Assembly (NCBI GenBank): GCA_002399565.1
Contig: DHDW01000007.1
Coordinates: 1-11,314 of the forward strand
DNA from: Bacteroidales bacterium UBA4866
Lineage (GTDB): Bacteria; Bacteroidota; Bacteroidia; Bacteroidales; P3
Direction of reading: 5' to 3'
Length of the DNA: 11,314 bases
The notes beneath the pieces are model-generated. The model ran no database searches and had not been told where the DNA came from. It was given only the letters and a program-made list of their open reading frames with translations. A program made the translations under genes and the position numbers. This document shows positions 1-8,185 of this stretch, piece by piece. The stretch's first letter is position 1. The number at the start of each line of letters is the position of its first letter.

Positions 1-47
1 TGTTAATTGATGAGTCGATTTTCGGAGAATATTATATAGATTATTGA
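1..47 (+). CDS. C-terminal end of an unidentified upstream gene (partial)
   Basis: The reading frame beginning at base 3 is open from the window edge to a TGA at 45-47 and would encode a tail ending in GEYYIDY. The other two forward frames hit stops within the first 10 bases, so this is the only frame that could carry a gene into the window. The stop lies just before the ispH ATG at 50, which is the spacing expected in an operon. Fourteen residues are too few to name a family. It could also be chance open sequence. Confidence 0.3.
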   Translation, partial: LIDESIFGEYYIDY

Positions 48-49
48 GA

Positions 50-931
50 ATGATAGTTAAGATAGAGCCTTTGGCAGGATTTTGTTTTGGAGTGGTTTCT
101 GCAATTAATTTGGTTGAGAAAGAGCTTAGGGATAATGATAATCTTTATTGCCTTGGAGACATTGTGCATAATAATATGGAGGTTGAAAGATTGTCAAAGT
201 TGGGTTTGGAGGTGATTGATATTGAAAGGATGAAAGCTTTGAAAGACACAAATGTAATGATTAGAGCTCATGGAGAACCTCCTTCAACATACAAATTGGC
301 TCAAGAAAATAATATTGAGATCATTGATGCAACTTGTCCAATTGTTCTAAAGCTTCAGCAAAATGTTAGAAAAGGATATTTGAGAATGAAAGAAATTGGT
401 GGGCAAGTGGTTATTTATGGAAAGAAAGGTCATGCAGAAGTAGTTGGGTTGGTTGGACAAACTAATAATGAGGCAATTGTTGTTAGTTCAAAGGAGGATT
501 TGGATTTAATCAACTTTGAAAAGCCAATTCATTTGTTCTCTCAAACTACCATGAGCAAGGAAGAGTATAAAGCAATTTGCGATGAAATTGAATTAAGACA
601 TAAATTGCATAATCAAAATAATAATCAGGCTCATGATGTAATTATTACAAATTCTATTTGCGGAAAGGTTTCTTCTCGTTCAAAGGAATTGATTGATTTC
701 TCTGATACAGTTGATGTGGTTTTGTTTGTAAGTGGCAAAAGCAGTTCAAATGGAATGTATCTTTACAATTTATGTAAGGCTCATAAAGAAGCAACATATT
801 TGATTTCTAAGAAGGAAGATATTAAAAAAGAATGGTTTGAAGGTTGTAAAAGTGTTGGTATTTCTGGAGCAACTTCAACGCCAAGGTGGTTAATGGAAGA
901 AATAATGGATTCATGTATCTCAATAAACTAA
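50..931 (+). CDS. ispH: 4-hydroxy-3-methylbut-2-enyl diphosphate reductase (IspH/LytB)
   Basis: IspH is the cytosolic iron-sulfur enzyme that reduces HMBPP to IPP and DMAPP, the last step of the MEP isoprenoid pathway. The 293-residue product opens with the family's AGFCFGV motif. The three cluster-binding cysteines are visible at C12, C96 (in DATCP) and C204 (in NSICGKV). Other expected active-site residues are H40 (IVHN), H74 (RAHGEPP), H128 and E130 (KKGHAEVVG), T166/T167 (SQTTMS), and the C-terminal SGATSTP near 272-278. Length is normal for a single-domain IspH. ATG 50 is preferred over the in-frame TTG at 44 because families start only a few residues before the AGFC motif and the TTG overlaps the upstream stop. 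The 3' end overlaps recF. No promoter is seen in front, so transcription probably comes from upstream of the window. Confidence 0.96.
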   Translation: MIVKIEPLAGFCFGVVSAINLVEKELRDNDNLYCLGDIVHNNMEVERLSKLGLEVIDIERMKALKDTNVMIRAHGEPPSTYKLAQENNIEIIDATCPIVLKLQQNVRKGYLRMKEIGGQVVIYGKKGHAEVVGLVGQTNNEAIVVSSKEDLDLINFEKPIHLFSQTTMSKEEYKAICDEIELRHKLHNQNNNQAHDVIITNSICGKVSSRSKELIDFSDTVDVVLFVSGKSSSNGMYLYNLCKAHKEATYLISKKEDIKKEWFEGCKSVGISGATSTPRWLMEEIMDSCISIN

Positions 932-2022
932 AACTAAATAACTTTAAGAACATTTCTCAAGCAGAATTAACCTTTTGTGCTAATGTCAATTGCTTGGTAG
1001 GAGAGAATGGTGTGGGTAAAACAAATATTCTTGATGCCATTCACTATTTGTCATTCTGTAAGAGCTATTTTAATCTAATTGATGCTAATAATATAAAATA
1101 TGATGAAGATTTCTTTTCAATTCATGGATTTTATTCTGGTAAAGAAAACTCTATTGACAAGTTTTCTTGTGTTTTAAAGAAGGGTGAGAGAAAACTCTTT
1201 AAATGTGAAGATAAAGAATATAATCGTTTTTCAGAACACATTGGGAAGATTCCATTAGTGATGATTACTCCCTCAGACCAGGAATTGATTATTGGAGGGA
1301 GTGAATTGAGAAGGAAGTTTTTAGACTTAGTTATTTCGCAGGTTGATACACTTTACTTAGATAATTTGATTAAGTACAACAAAGCATTAATGCAAAGAAA
1401 TGCCTTATTAAAACATTTCTATCAAACCCATACTTTCAATTTGCAGTCTCTTCAAATTTGGGATGAACAAATGATTAGTTTTGGAACAATAATTCACAAT
1501 CGCAGAAAATCTTTCATAAATGAGTTTTCTCCCATTTTCCAATACTACTACAATTTCATTTCTTCCGAGAAAGAAAAAGTTGAAATATCTTATGTTTCTG
1601 ATGAGTTGGAGGAAAATTACGAAAGACTTTTGGTTGATTCACTTGAAAGAGATAGGGTCTTAAAATACACATCTGTTGGAATTCATAAAGATGATTTGGA
1701 GTTAAGTATGAATGGAAATGGGGTAAAGAAATTTGCCTCTCAAGGACAACAGAAATCCTTTCTTTTGGCATTGAAATTGGCACAATTTGAATATATTTTT
1801 AATAGAACGAAGATTAAGCCAATCCTTTTGTTGGATGATGTTTTTGATAAATTAGACCTTAAAAGAATAAATCAACTTTTGCATTTGGTTGGAAGCGATA
1901 GGTTTGGACAAGTATTTGTTACTGACACTCAGTTAGGAAGGGTAGAGTCTATATTTGAAAATACAGATATGGAACACAAGATATATACAATTTCAGAGAA
2001 GGGGATTGAAAATGAGAAATAA
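913..2022 (+). CDS. recF: DNA replication/repair protein RecF
   Basis: RecF is an SMC-like ATPase that binds gapped DNA and, with RecO and RecR, helps load RecA at stalled forks. The 369-residue product shows the usual order: a beta-strand start (LNKLKLNNFKN), Walker A GENGVGKT at 30-37, the RecF-typical ELRRKFLD at about 131-138, GIHKDDLEL near 256-264, an ABC-type signature SQGQQKS at 276-282, Walker B ILLLDD at 304-309 with the D-loop DKLD at 312-315, and VFVTDT at 334-339. Length matches the family. ATG 913 is chosen because it puts the family's first strand at the N-terminus; a longer frame from 886 adds residues with no family match. It overlaps the end of ispH by 19 bases, and its own end overlaps the next gene by 11, which suggests translational coupling. 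Confidence 0.96.
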   Translation: MYLNKLKLNNFKNISQAELTFCANVNCLVGENGVGKTNILDAIHYLSFCKSYFNLIDANNIKYDEDFFSIHGFYSGKENSIDKFSCVLKKGERKLFKCEDKEYNRFSEHIGKIPLVMITPSDQELIIGGSELRRKFLDLVISQVDTLYLDNLIKYNKALMQRNALLKHFYQTHTFNLQSLQIWDEQMISFGTIIHNRRKSFINEFSPIFQYYYNFISSEKEKVEISYVSDELEENYERLLVDSLERDRVLKYTSVGIHKDDLELSMNGNGVKKFASQGQQKSFLLALKLAQFEYIFNRTKIKPILLLDDVFDKLDLKRINQLLHLVGSDRFGQVFVTDTQLGRVESIFENTDMEHKIYTISEKGIENEK

Positions 2023-2341
2023 GAATTACGTTGACAAGATTAAACATAATGTTAGAAATACCAAAGAAGGTAATATTAAAGATGTTATGCAAGAATTCTT
2101 TTCATACTACCACATTGATGCAAATCTAAATCAGGAGGACATAATTTTGGCTTGGAGAGAAATTACTGGAGAATTAATAAATAAACTCACAACAAAAATA
2201 TATGTGCAAAACAACTGCTTATATGTTAAAGTAAATTCTTCTGCATTGAAACATGAACTTATGATGGTAAGAACTTCTATATTGGAAAAAATTAAAGCCA
2301 AAATACCAAAATGTAATTTGAAAAATATATACATATCGTAG
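2012..2341 (+). CDS. DUF721 (DciA-like) protein
   Basis: This small protein (109 residues) resembles the DUF721 family, which includes DciA, the replicative-helicase (DnaB) loader or operator of bacteria without DnaC or DnaI. Visible family features are the invariant tryptophan W48 in ILAWREITGELINKLT, followed by the pattern LYVKVNSSALKHELMMVR at about 70-87, a strand with small residues and then a helix. The N-terminal 20 residues are basic and may be flexible. ATG 2012 is chosen because it follows a purine-rich stretch (GGGGATTGAAA) and removes an upstream extension that lies inside recF in another frame. A DUF721 gene right after recF is a common arrangement in Bacteroidota. Family membership is fairly sure. 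The helicase-loading role is inferred from the family; some members are annotated only as RecF-adjacent hypothetical proteins. Confidence 0.83.
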   Translation: MRNKNYVDKIKHNVRNTKEGNIKDVMQEFFSYYHIDANLNQEDIILAWREITGELINKLTTKIYVQNNCLYVKVNSSALKHELMMVRTSILEKIKAKIPKCNLKNIYIS

Positions 2342-2387
2342 CGGCGTATTGCTTACTCCCATGAAATTTAATTAAAAAATATATTAG

Positions 2388-3698
2388 ATGAAATCAATCA
2401 GAGAAATTACAAATAAATATATAAAGGGAAACGAAATTTTTTCTCGTTTTATTAAGGTATTCTCTGTAGATGTATTGGTTAGAGGAGCAAACTTTTTTCT
2501 AATTCCTGTTTTTCTTAGACTAATGACTCCAGAAGAATATGGGATTTACGGATATTTATATTCTTTTTCATATACTATTGCAGGTATTCTTTGTTTTGGA
2601 GTATTTGTTGCCTTGATAAAGCTTTATGCAGACACCGTATCGGACAAGAAGGTTCAAGGTTCGATGCTTTTTACACTAACTATTTCTCAGTTTGCATTAC
2701 TTATATTATCTATTATAATTGTTTATATTTGGGGAATAGATATTGATTTTTTTTCATTTTTAAATAAGACTAACTCAGTAGGCTCCAACCAATACCTTGC
2801 ATATAGGAATTTTGTTTTTGTTGCAGCAGCTTCAATGGTACTTTCAGGTTACCTTACTTTCTTTTTGGTTTCTTCCGAAAGAATTAGAGGTTTACAAACC
2901 TTTAATATACTAAGGCTTGTTTTAACTAATCTAATGGCTATTTTAGTTATTTACTTTTCAGATGGGGATGCTGTTTTCCAAAGACTTGCAGTAACTTACT
3001 CTATGGAACTTATCTTAACCCTTTTTTACTCAATAATTATTTACAAGAATTTCACCTTTAAGTTTAGTAAATTCTTTCTGATGAAAACTTTAAAAATAGG
3101 ACTTCCAATTACTGCCTCTTCAATAACTTTTGCAGTTGTAAACTTTGGAGATAAGTTCTTTGTTGCAAAATATTCTGGAGAGAAAGGCATGGCTATTTAT
3201 TATCTTGGTTTTCTACTTGCAACCATTATTTTAGTTATTTATCAATCTTTTAATTTTGTTTGGAATCCTCTATTTATGAAAGAAAAAGATTTGGTTGTTT
3301 TAAGAAGAAAAACAAATAGGTATTTGTGGATAATTGCCTTGGGACTTGGTTCTATAGGTGTGTTAATATGGATAGGTGCTTTTGTTGGACTCAAAATAAA
3401 TATAATTCCACAAGACTATAATCAAATACTGCAAATACTGCCTTTCTTAATTATTTCACAACTAATTTCAGCTATGGCTTTGCTTATGATTAATTATATG
3501 ACATATTTTGAGAAAACATATATTCAAGCATTTGTTGGTATAGGTTTGAGTTTAATTGGATATTATCTTTATGATTTTATGGGAGAAAGGTTTGGAGTTA
3601 TAGGTATATCTATTGGAATAATGTTTCTTAATATTCTTATGTTTATTTTTTATTATTTTCGTTCGCAATACTATATTAATAATAGATTAAAAGCTTAG
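2388..3698 (+). CDS. Wzx-type polysaccharide flippase (MOP superfamily)
   Basis: This is a 436-residue integral inner-membrane protein with about 12 hydrophobic segments, roughly at residues 24-45, 50-77, 92-116, 136-162, 174-193, 200-221, 238-260, 268-300, 311-335, 346-373, 377-397 and 404-424. The N-terminal pattern of a helix followed by PVFLRLMTPEEYGIYGYL is characteristic of Wzx/RfbX-like exporters, which flip undecaprenyl-diphosphate-linked oligosaccharide units to the periplasmic face. Substrate cannot be read from the sequence. It is the first gene of the glycan locus, 46 bases after the DUF721-like stop. No promoter of the Bacteroidota type was found in that gap, so readthrough from the recF group is possible. 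Length and helix count fit the family. A related teichoic or colanic acid exporter is the main alternative. Confidence 0.9.
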   Translation: MKSIREITNKYIKGNEIFSRFIKVFSVDVLVRGANFFLIPVFLRLMTPEEYGIYGYLYSFSYTIAGILCFGVFVALIKLYADTVSDKKVQGSMLFTLTISQFALLILSIIIVYIWGIDIDFFSFLNKTNSVGSNQYLAYRNFVFVAAASMVLSGYLTFFLVSSERIRGLQTFNILRLVLTNLMAILVIYFSDGDAVFQRLAVTYSMELILTLFYSIIIYKNFTFKFSKFFLMKTLKIGLPITASSITFAVVNFGDKFFVAKYSGEKGMAIYYLGFLLATIILVIYQSFNFVWNPLFMKEKDLVVLRRKTNRYLWIIALGLGSIGVLIWIGAFVGLKINIIPQDYNQILQILPFLIISQLISAMALLMINYMTYFEKTYIQAFVGIGLSLIGYYLYDFMGERFGVIGISIGIMFLNILMFIFYYFRSQYYINNRLKA

Positions 3699-3700
3699 TT

Positions 3701-3733
3701 TTTGATAATTGAAGGATATTTTTACTAAATTTG
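3701..3733 (+). promoter_or_regulatory. Bacteroidota-type promoter before the UDP-glucuronate decarboxylase gene
   Basis: TTTG at 3701-3704 and TAAATTTG at 3726-3733 are separated by 21 bases. This fits the Bacteroidota consensus TTTG, 19-21 bases, TAnnTTTG in every defined position. Transcription would begin near 3737-3740, giving a leader of under 20 bases before ATG 3756. It starts 3 bases after the flippase stop, so it would separate expression of the downstream glycan genes from the recF-flippase stretch. Confidence 0.7.
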
Positions 3734-3755
3734 CAACTTAACAAATCAAACTTTG

Positions 3756-4697
3756 ATGAAGAAAATTCTTATAACAGGAGGTGCAGGATTTATTGGTTCT
3801 CATCTTTGCGAAAGATTGCTAAGAGAAGGTAATGAGATAATTTGTTTGGATAATTATTTTACAGGGAATAAAAAAAATATTATTCACTTATTAGATAATC
3901 CATATTTTGAACTTGTACGTCATGATGTTTGCACTCCTTATTTTATTGAAGTTGATCAAATATACAACTTGGCTTGTCCCGCATCTCCAATTCACTATCA
4001 ATATAATCCAATAAAGACTATTAAAACTTCTGTTATGGGAGCTTTAAATATGCTTGGCTTAGCAAAGAGAATACATGCAAGAATTCTTCAAGCCTCTACT
4101 TCTGAAGTTTATGGAGATCCCATGGTTCATCCACAAATTGAAACATATTGGGGAAATGTAAATCCAATTGGAGAAAGAAGTTGTTATGATGAAGGTAAAC
4201 GTTGTGCAGAAACCCTTTTCTTTGATTATCATAAACAAAATAATGTTGATATAAAGATTATAAGAATATTTAATACTTATGGACCTAAGATGCATCCTAA
4301 TGATGGAAGGGTTGTAAGTAATTTTATTGTTCAAGCACTTAAAGGAGAAGATATAACCGTTGCTGGAGATGGCTCTCAAACAAGAAGTTTTCAATATGTT
4401 GATGATCTTTTGGAAGGAATGATTAGAATGATGCAAACAGATAAAAGTTTTACAGGTCCAGTTAATATTGGTAATCCAAAAGAATTTACTATCTTGGAGC
4501 TTGCAAATAAAGTAATTGAATTGACTGGTTCTAAGTCTAAGATTAAATTCATACCACTACCATCAGACGATCCAAGTCAAAGAAAACCTGATATTAGTTT
4601 AGCAAAGGAAAAACTATCTTGGCAACCTACTATTCAGCTTAATGAAGGATTAACTAAGACAATTCAGTATTTTGATGCTACTTTGAGAGAGATATAA
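3756..4697 (+). CDS. UDP-glucuronate decarboxylase (UDP-xylose synthase)
   Basis: This 313-residue extended short-chain dehydrogenase/reductase is predicted to convert UDP-glucuronic acid to UDP-xylose in the cytosol, using bound NAD+. The NAD-binding motif GGAGFIG is at 8-14, with D32 after the second strand. The UXS signature [10 protein letters not shown] is at 73-82, STSEVYGDP at 114-122 holds S116 and E117 (equivalent to the catalytic Ser-Glu pair of the ArnA decarboxylase domain), YDEGK at 144-148 holds the catalytic Tyr and Lys, and QRKPDI at 275-280 holds an arginine matching ArnA R619. This combination separates it from epimerases and 4,6-dehydratases. ATG 3756 is preferred over TTG 3753. 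Its substrate needs a UDP-glucose dehydrogenase, not present in this window. It lies right behind a consensus promoter and probably leads a cotranscribed set with the next genes. Confidence 0.95.
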   Translation: MKKILITGGAGFIGSHLCERLLREGNEIICLDNYFTGNKKNIIHLLDNPYFELVRHDVCTPYFIEVDQIYNLACPASPIHYQYNPIKTIKTSVMGALNMLGLAKRIHARILQASTSEVYGDPMVHPQIETYWGNVNPIGERSCYDEGKRCAETLFFDYHKQNNVDIKIIRIFNTYGPKMHPNDGRVVSNFIVQALKGEDITVAGDGSQTRSFQYVDDLLEGMIRMMQTDKSFTGPVNIGNPKEFTILELANKVIELTGSKSKIKFIPLPSDDPSQRKPDISLAKEKLSWQPTIQLNEGLTKTIQYFDATLREI

Positions 4698-4719
4698 ATA
4701 AACTATTAATTACTAAGAT

Positions 4720-5532
4720 ATGGGCGATTATAAAGATTATAGGGGAGAGAATTTTGGAATTATAAATAAGGATCAACGTAAGATGTTGAGATGGATTAAA
4801 CCAAATACAAGAATTTTGGAGCTTGGAGCTGCAACAGGCTATATTACTAAGTATTTAAAAAATGATTTAAATTGCTCTATAACTTGTGTTGAATTAAATC
4901 CAGAAATGGCTAATTTGACTATTGAATTCTCAGAAAAAACAATTGTTGCTGATTTAGATAAGGATTTATGGTGTAATGAGGTTGATGGTTTATTTGATTA
5001 CATTATTTTAATTGATGTATTGGAGCATCTTAGAAACCCAGAAAACACCTTAAGAAAGGCTATTAAATTTTTGAAACATGAAGGTGAATTACTCTTGGCT
5101 ATTCCTAATATATCCCATAGTGCAGTGATATTTAGTCTTTATGACGGAGATTTTACCTACAACGACTGGGGGCTGCTTGATGATACACACATTCATTTTT
5201 TTACATGGAAGACATTTGATAAAATGCTATCAGATCTTAATATGAAATTAGTTGAACGTTATGTGAAATTCAAAGCTCCTGCTTGTACTGAATTTAAAAA
5301 ATTTATGATCAAACACCCTTTAATTGCACCCTTTGTGATAATCCGTAAAGATGCTTTTAGTTATCAATTTTATACAAGTTGGAAACGTAAAGAAGTAAGT
5401 GTTTCAACAAAAAAAATGATGAGAAGACCAGCTTTTTTCCTATTTATTAAGTTGATTTTGGAAGATATATCTTATTTTTTTTATTCTCTAATGTTTCCAA
5501 ATAAGAAGTTTAGAAAAAAAGGTATATCTTAA
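4720..5532 (+). CDS. Class I SAM-dependent methyltransferase
   Basis: The 270-residue protein carries a class I methyltransferase fold in its N-terminal two thirds. Motif I LELGAATGY is at 33-41, the acidic residue closing strand 2 is E58 (CVELN), ADLD at 77-80 may contact the adenine, LIDVLEHL at 97-104 is motif IV-like, and LLLAIPN follows at about 124-130. The later region with DDTHIHFFT near 153-161 is typical of Methyltransf_23-type enzymes in polysaccharide clusters. The C-terminal 80 residues are rich in Lys, Arg and aromatics, including a hydrophobic stretch near 234-259 that might associate with the membrane. The acceptor is unknown. From its position, 22 bases after the decarboxylase gene and before a glycosyltransferase, methylation of a sugar or glycan end is the simplest inference. 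Confidence 0.88.
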   Translation: MGDYKDYRGENFGIINKDQRKMLRWIKPNTRILELGAATGYITKYLKNDLNCSITCVELNPEMANLTIEFSEKTIVADLDKDLWCNEVDGLFDYIILIDVLEHLRNPENTLRKAIKFLKHEGELLLAIPNISHSAVIFSLYDGDFTYNDWGLLDDTHIHFFTWKTFDKMLSDLNMKLVERYVKFKAPACTEFKKFMIKHPLIAPFVIIRKDAFSYQFYTSWKRKEVSVSTKKMMRRPAFFLFIKLILEDISYFFYSLMFPNKKFRKKGIS

Positions 5533-5576
5533 AGAATAGGTAAAGCAATTCAATTTGCTCATTTTAGAAGGATGTT

Positions 5577-6617
5577 ATGAATATGAAGAAAATAATAGTT
5601 AATTACTTACAGAGAGGGAAATACATACTTCCATTATATGAAGATACTGTAAGGATAGCAGAGAGTTGTGGATATAGATTGTATTTACAGCATTTGGATA
5701 CATATGATTTTTTTTGTAAAGATAAGGATAACTTAATTGCTAAACTGCATTATAATCTTACGAAAATACCTGTCTTTATAAAATCATTAGTCCAAATACC
5801 AAATAACTCTAAACTGCTATTTATTTATCCACACCCATTTGGAGTTTTATTACCTCTGTTTTTCTTTTTTTTGCATAAAAAGAAATGTTCTATTACTTTG
5901 TTATGTATAGATATAGATTATTTTAGAGGAGTGAATAAGTCTTTGCTTAAAGATCTTAATAATCTAAATTCCGCAGATAAACTTATATTGCAAACATCTA
6001 ATATGTTAAAAAGATCTAGAGAAGTGGGTGTAAAGACTCCTGCAGAATTGATTCATTTTTTTGATTTTCTTACTGAGGATATACCTCCTTTAACTAATGG
6101 AAAAGGAAATAATAGAGTTGCTTTTGCGGGTAATTATAACAAAGCTACATTTATTAATCAATTGGAAAAATTAAACTATCAAAAAATTAAATTTTTACTT
6201 TATGGGTTTGTCAATAATAATTCATCTATGCCCGATTGGGTTGAATGCAGAAATAGATTTGCTCCAAAAAAAATTAGTGAGGTTCATGGAGATTGGGGGC
6301 TTGTTTGGGATGGAAATAGCTTAGAAAACAATGACGTTAAAAACGAACACGGACAATATTTGAGAATTACTATACCCTCTAAGGCAGTATTGTATATTTC
6401 TGCTCATTTACCTCTAATTGTATGGAAAGAGTCAGGAATTGCTAAATTTGTTGAAGAAAATCATTTGGGAATATTAATCGACTCATTATACGAATTAGAA
6501 AAAAAGATACTTTCTGTATCAGAAGAAGAAAAAGAGGCTATGAAAACTAATGTTAAGTTATTTTCTCAAAAACTTAGAAATGGAGAAATGCTAACATCTG
6601 TTTTAAATATAATCTAA
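5577..6617 (+). CDS. Galactofuranosyltransferase-like glycosyltransferase
   Basis: The 346-residue protein resembles the beta-1,6-galactofuranosyltransferase group (E. coli WbbI-like) that transfers Galf from UDP-Galf to a lipid-linked acceptor. The clearest signs lie in the C-terminal half: GDWGLVWDGNSLENN at 238-252, then GQYLRITIPSKAVLYISAHLP at about 259-279, VWKESGIAKFVEENHLGI near 282-299, and DSLYEL at 302-307. In the N-terminal half, CIDIDYFRG at 110-118 and an aromatic-rich hydrophobic stretch at 81-99 fit the first Rossmann-like domain. No signal peptide is seen, as expected for a cytosolic, membrane-associated enzyme. ATG 5577 is used; ATG 5583 is equally possible. If the specificity is right, UDP-galactopyranose mutase (Glf) must be encoded elsewhere. 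The fold call is firmer than the sugar assignment. Confidence 0.78.
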   Translation: MNMKKIIVNYLQRGKYILPLYEDTVRIAESCGYRLYLQHLDTYDFFCKDKDNLIAKLHYNLTKIPVFIKSLVQIPNNSKLLFIYPHPFGVLLPLFFFFLHKKKCSITLLCIDIDYFRGVNKSLLKDLNNLNSADKLILQTSNMLKRSREVGVKTPAELIHFFDFLTEDIPPLTNGKGNNRVAFAGNYNKATFINQLEKLNYQKIKFLLYGFVNNNSSMPDWVECRNRFAPKKISEVHGDWGLVWDGNSLENNDVKNEHGQYLRITIPSKAVLYISAHLPLIVWKESGIAKFVEENHLGILIDSLYELEKKILSVSEEEKEAMKTNVKLFSQKLRNGEMLTSVLNII

Positions 6618-6661
6618 AAAATATAATTACATATCATCAATTAGATTTATACGTAGATTAA

Positions 6662-6706
6662 TTAGAAGTTTATTTTTTCTTGAGAAAAATAATAAAAACT
6701 TTCTAA
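6662..6706 (+). repeat. AT-rich imperfect hairpin between two glycosyltransferase genes
   Basis: TTAGAA-GTTT at 6662-6671 pairs with AAAACTTTCTAA at about 6696-6706 with one bulged base. An inner stem pairs ATTTTT with AAAAAT around a short loop near 6679-6684. The structure sits in the 131-base gap between the galactofuranosyltransferase-like gene and the GT4 gene. No U-run follows it on the + strand, so it is at best a weak attenuator or an RNA-stability element, and it may be a by-product of the high AT content. Confidence 0.3.
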
Positions 6707-6748
6707 TCATGTAAATAGATTTATTCAAATAGGAAATAATTATAGAAA

Positions 6749-7900
6749 ATGAATATATTAATAATACATAATATATATAGTAAGATTGGGGGAGAAGAAA
6801 AAGTTGTTGAGTTTCAAAAACAACTCTTGGAATCAAAAGGTCATAATGTTATAGTTTATTATCGTAATTATAATGAAATGAATTCTTGGCTCTTTGGAAA
6901 AATTGGTGGGCTTTTTACCTCAATTTTCAATTCTCGCTCAATTAAAGATGTGAAAAAAATTATAAAAGATTTCAATCCTCATATTTCAATCCTTCATAAT
7001 CTTTTTCCGATTATATCTCCTGCAATAATAAATTTGCTCAAATCAAAAAGGGTTATAATTTATCAAATTGTTCATAACTATCGTTTGCTTTGTCCAACTG
7101 GAATTTTCTTCTCAAAAGGGAATATTTGTGAAAAATGTACAAAAGGTTTGAGGGAATGGAACTGTTTAATAAATAATTGTACTCAAAACTATTTTGCAAG
7201 TTTTTCATTTTCTTTACGAGGCTTCCTTGTTAGAAAGCTAAAATACTATAATTCGGTAGATTTGTTTTTAACTATATCAGATTTTCTAAGAAATATCTTA
7301 ATAAATAATGGATTTTCTGAAGAAAAAGTTATCACATTATCAAATGCATATATTGATAGTAAAGGGAAAGATAATGAAATAGAGATTAAGAATAAAAAAT
7401 TCATTGGTTTTGTTGGAAGATTGACGATTGAAAAAGGAATACTTGATTTTATACAAATTGCAAGAAATATGCCAGAATTTGAATTTAGAGTTGCAGGTCA
7501 AGTAAATTGCTTAATTGAAAGCATTGAAATTCCAAAGAATTTAGAATTTGTTGGTTTTTTGGATGATAATTCTTTAGATAAATTTTATAATTCATGCAGG
7601 GTTTTATTAGTCCTAAGTAAGTGGTATGAACCTTTCGGAATGGTTATATTAGAATCTTTATTTAGTAATACCCCAGTTATTGTAAATGATATTGGGGCAA
7701 TGTCTCAAATAATAGAAGATGGAAAGGAAGGATTTGTAGTTGAGATTGGAGATTTGGATTTGGTTGAGAAAAGAATTGGTGAATTGTTTGTAAGTGATGA
7801 AAAATATTCTCAAATATGCTACAATTGTAGGAAAAAGGTTGAAGATAATTATTCTTCTGATTTATATTATATAAGACTAATGCAAGAATATAAAAGATAA
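6749..7900 (+). CDS. GT4-family glycosyltransferase
   Basis: This is a GT-B fold retaining glycosyltransferase of 383 residues, predicted to add a sugar from a nucleotide donor to the growing lipid-linked glycan on the cytosolic face. The N-terminal domain begins with the strand MNILIIHN and a glycine loop IGGEEKVV at 13-20. The C-terminal domain starts at about 218 with FIGFVGRLTIEKG (GRL at 223-225, K229). The family's EX7E motif is EPFGMVILE, E294 and E302. Between the domains' conserved cores is a cysteine group, C115, C127, C130, C139 and C144, following HNYRLLCPTG; a similar Cys-rich insert is seen in a subgroup of GT4 enzymes. Donor and linkage cannot be told. No promoter was found directly ahead, so it is probably read with the upstream glycan genes. 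Confidence 0.92.
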   Translation: MNILIIHNIYSKIGGEEKVVEFQKQLLESKGHNVIVYYRNYNEMNSWLFGKIGGLFTSIFNSRSIKDVKKIIKDFNPHISILHNLFPIISPAIINLLKSKRVIIYQIVHNYRLLCPTGIFFSKGNICEKCTKGLREWNCLINNCTQNYFASFSFSLRGFLVRKLKYYNSVDLFLTISDFLRNILINNGFSEEKVITLSNAYIDSKGKDNEIEIKNKKFIGFVGRLTIEKGILDFIQIARNMPEFEFRVAGQVNCLIESIEIPKNLEFVGFLDDNSLDKFYNSCRVLLVLSKWYEPFGMVILESLFSNTPVIVNDIGAMSQIIEDGKEGFVVEIGDLDLVEKRIGELFVSDEKYSQICYNCRKKVEDNYSSDLYYIRLMQEYKR

Positions 7901-7965
7901 ATAAAATATTACCTCAAGATAATTAATGAAACCTAATTAAGTGGATGGGGATTTTAATGATTTTA

Positions 7966-7996
7966 TTTGCTTGTATCAAATAAATTTTTATCTTTG
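7966..7996 (+). promoter_or_regulatory. Bacteroidota-type promoter in the gap before the GT2 gene
   Basis: TTTG at 7966-7969 and TATCTTTG at 7989-7996 are separated by 19 bases, matching the Bacteroidota consensus in all defined positions. Transcription would start near 8000-8004. The next clear gene begins only at 8319, so the transcript either has a long untranslated leader, encodes the small ORF at 8186, or includes an unrecognised small RNA. Confidence 0.65.
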
Positions 7997-8185
7997 CCCT
8001 GTTTATTAGTGAAATAGAATTAGATATATTGTCCTTTTTTATATATTTGTTTGAAGAAATTGTTGAAAAATATTGGTTTTGTGCTTATGGACAACAAGGT
8101 TAGGTATGTGAAATATAAGAGAAAATAATAAGTTCTGCAAAAAGCAAGATACAATTTAATTTATTAGTTTAATATTTTTTCAAAT

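Noticed and set aside
1556..1783. Reverse-strand ORF of 75 codons inside recF
   Set aside because: Lies fully within the strongly supported recF coding sequence and has no recognisable motif.
2342..2387. Relatively GC-rich patch (GCGGCG) between the DUF721-like and flippase genes
   Set aside because: Looked for a terminator or attachment site; no inverted repeat, direct repeat or promoter could be found.
4059..4436. Reverse-strand ORF of 125 codons inside the UDP-glucuronate decarboxylase gene
   Set aside because: Opposite-strand shadow of a gene with all catalytic motifs; the translation is low in complexity and matches nothing known.
5545..5565. Small inverted repeat AGCAA/TTGCT between the methyltransferase and galactofuranosyltransferase-like genes
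   Set aside because: Only 5 base pairs and no following T-run, so not a credible terminator.
6627..6836. Reverse-strand ORF of 69 codons covering the gap before the GT4 gene
   Set aside because: Although it fills the gap, it is an Ile/Leu/Phe-rich product expected from AT-rich DNA and runs over the GT4 start. No promoter or family features were seen.
8042..8049. Second TAnnTTTG box (TATATTTG)
   Set aside because: No TTTG at 19-21 bases upstream, and such a box is frequent by chance in AT-rich sequence.
8051..8131. Short TTG-start frame reading LKKLLKNIGFVLMDNKVRYV in the leader
   Set aside because: About 25 codons, rich in Lys, Leu and Val, with no clear start context; length and composition are within chance in AT-rich DNA.
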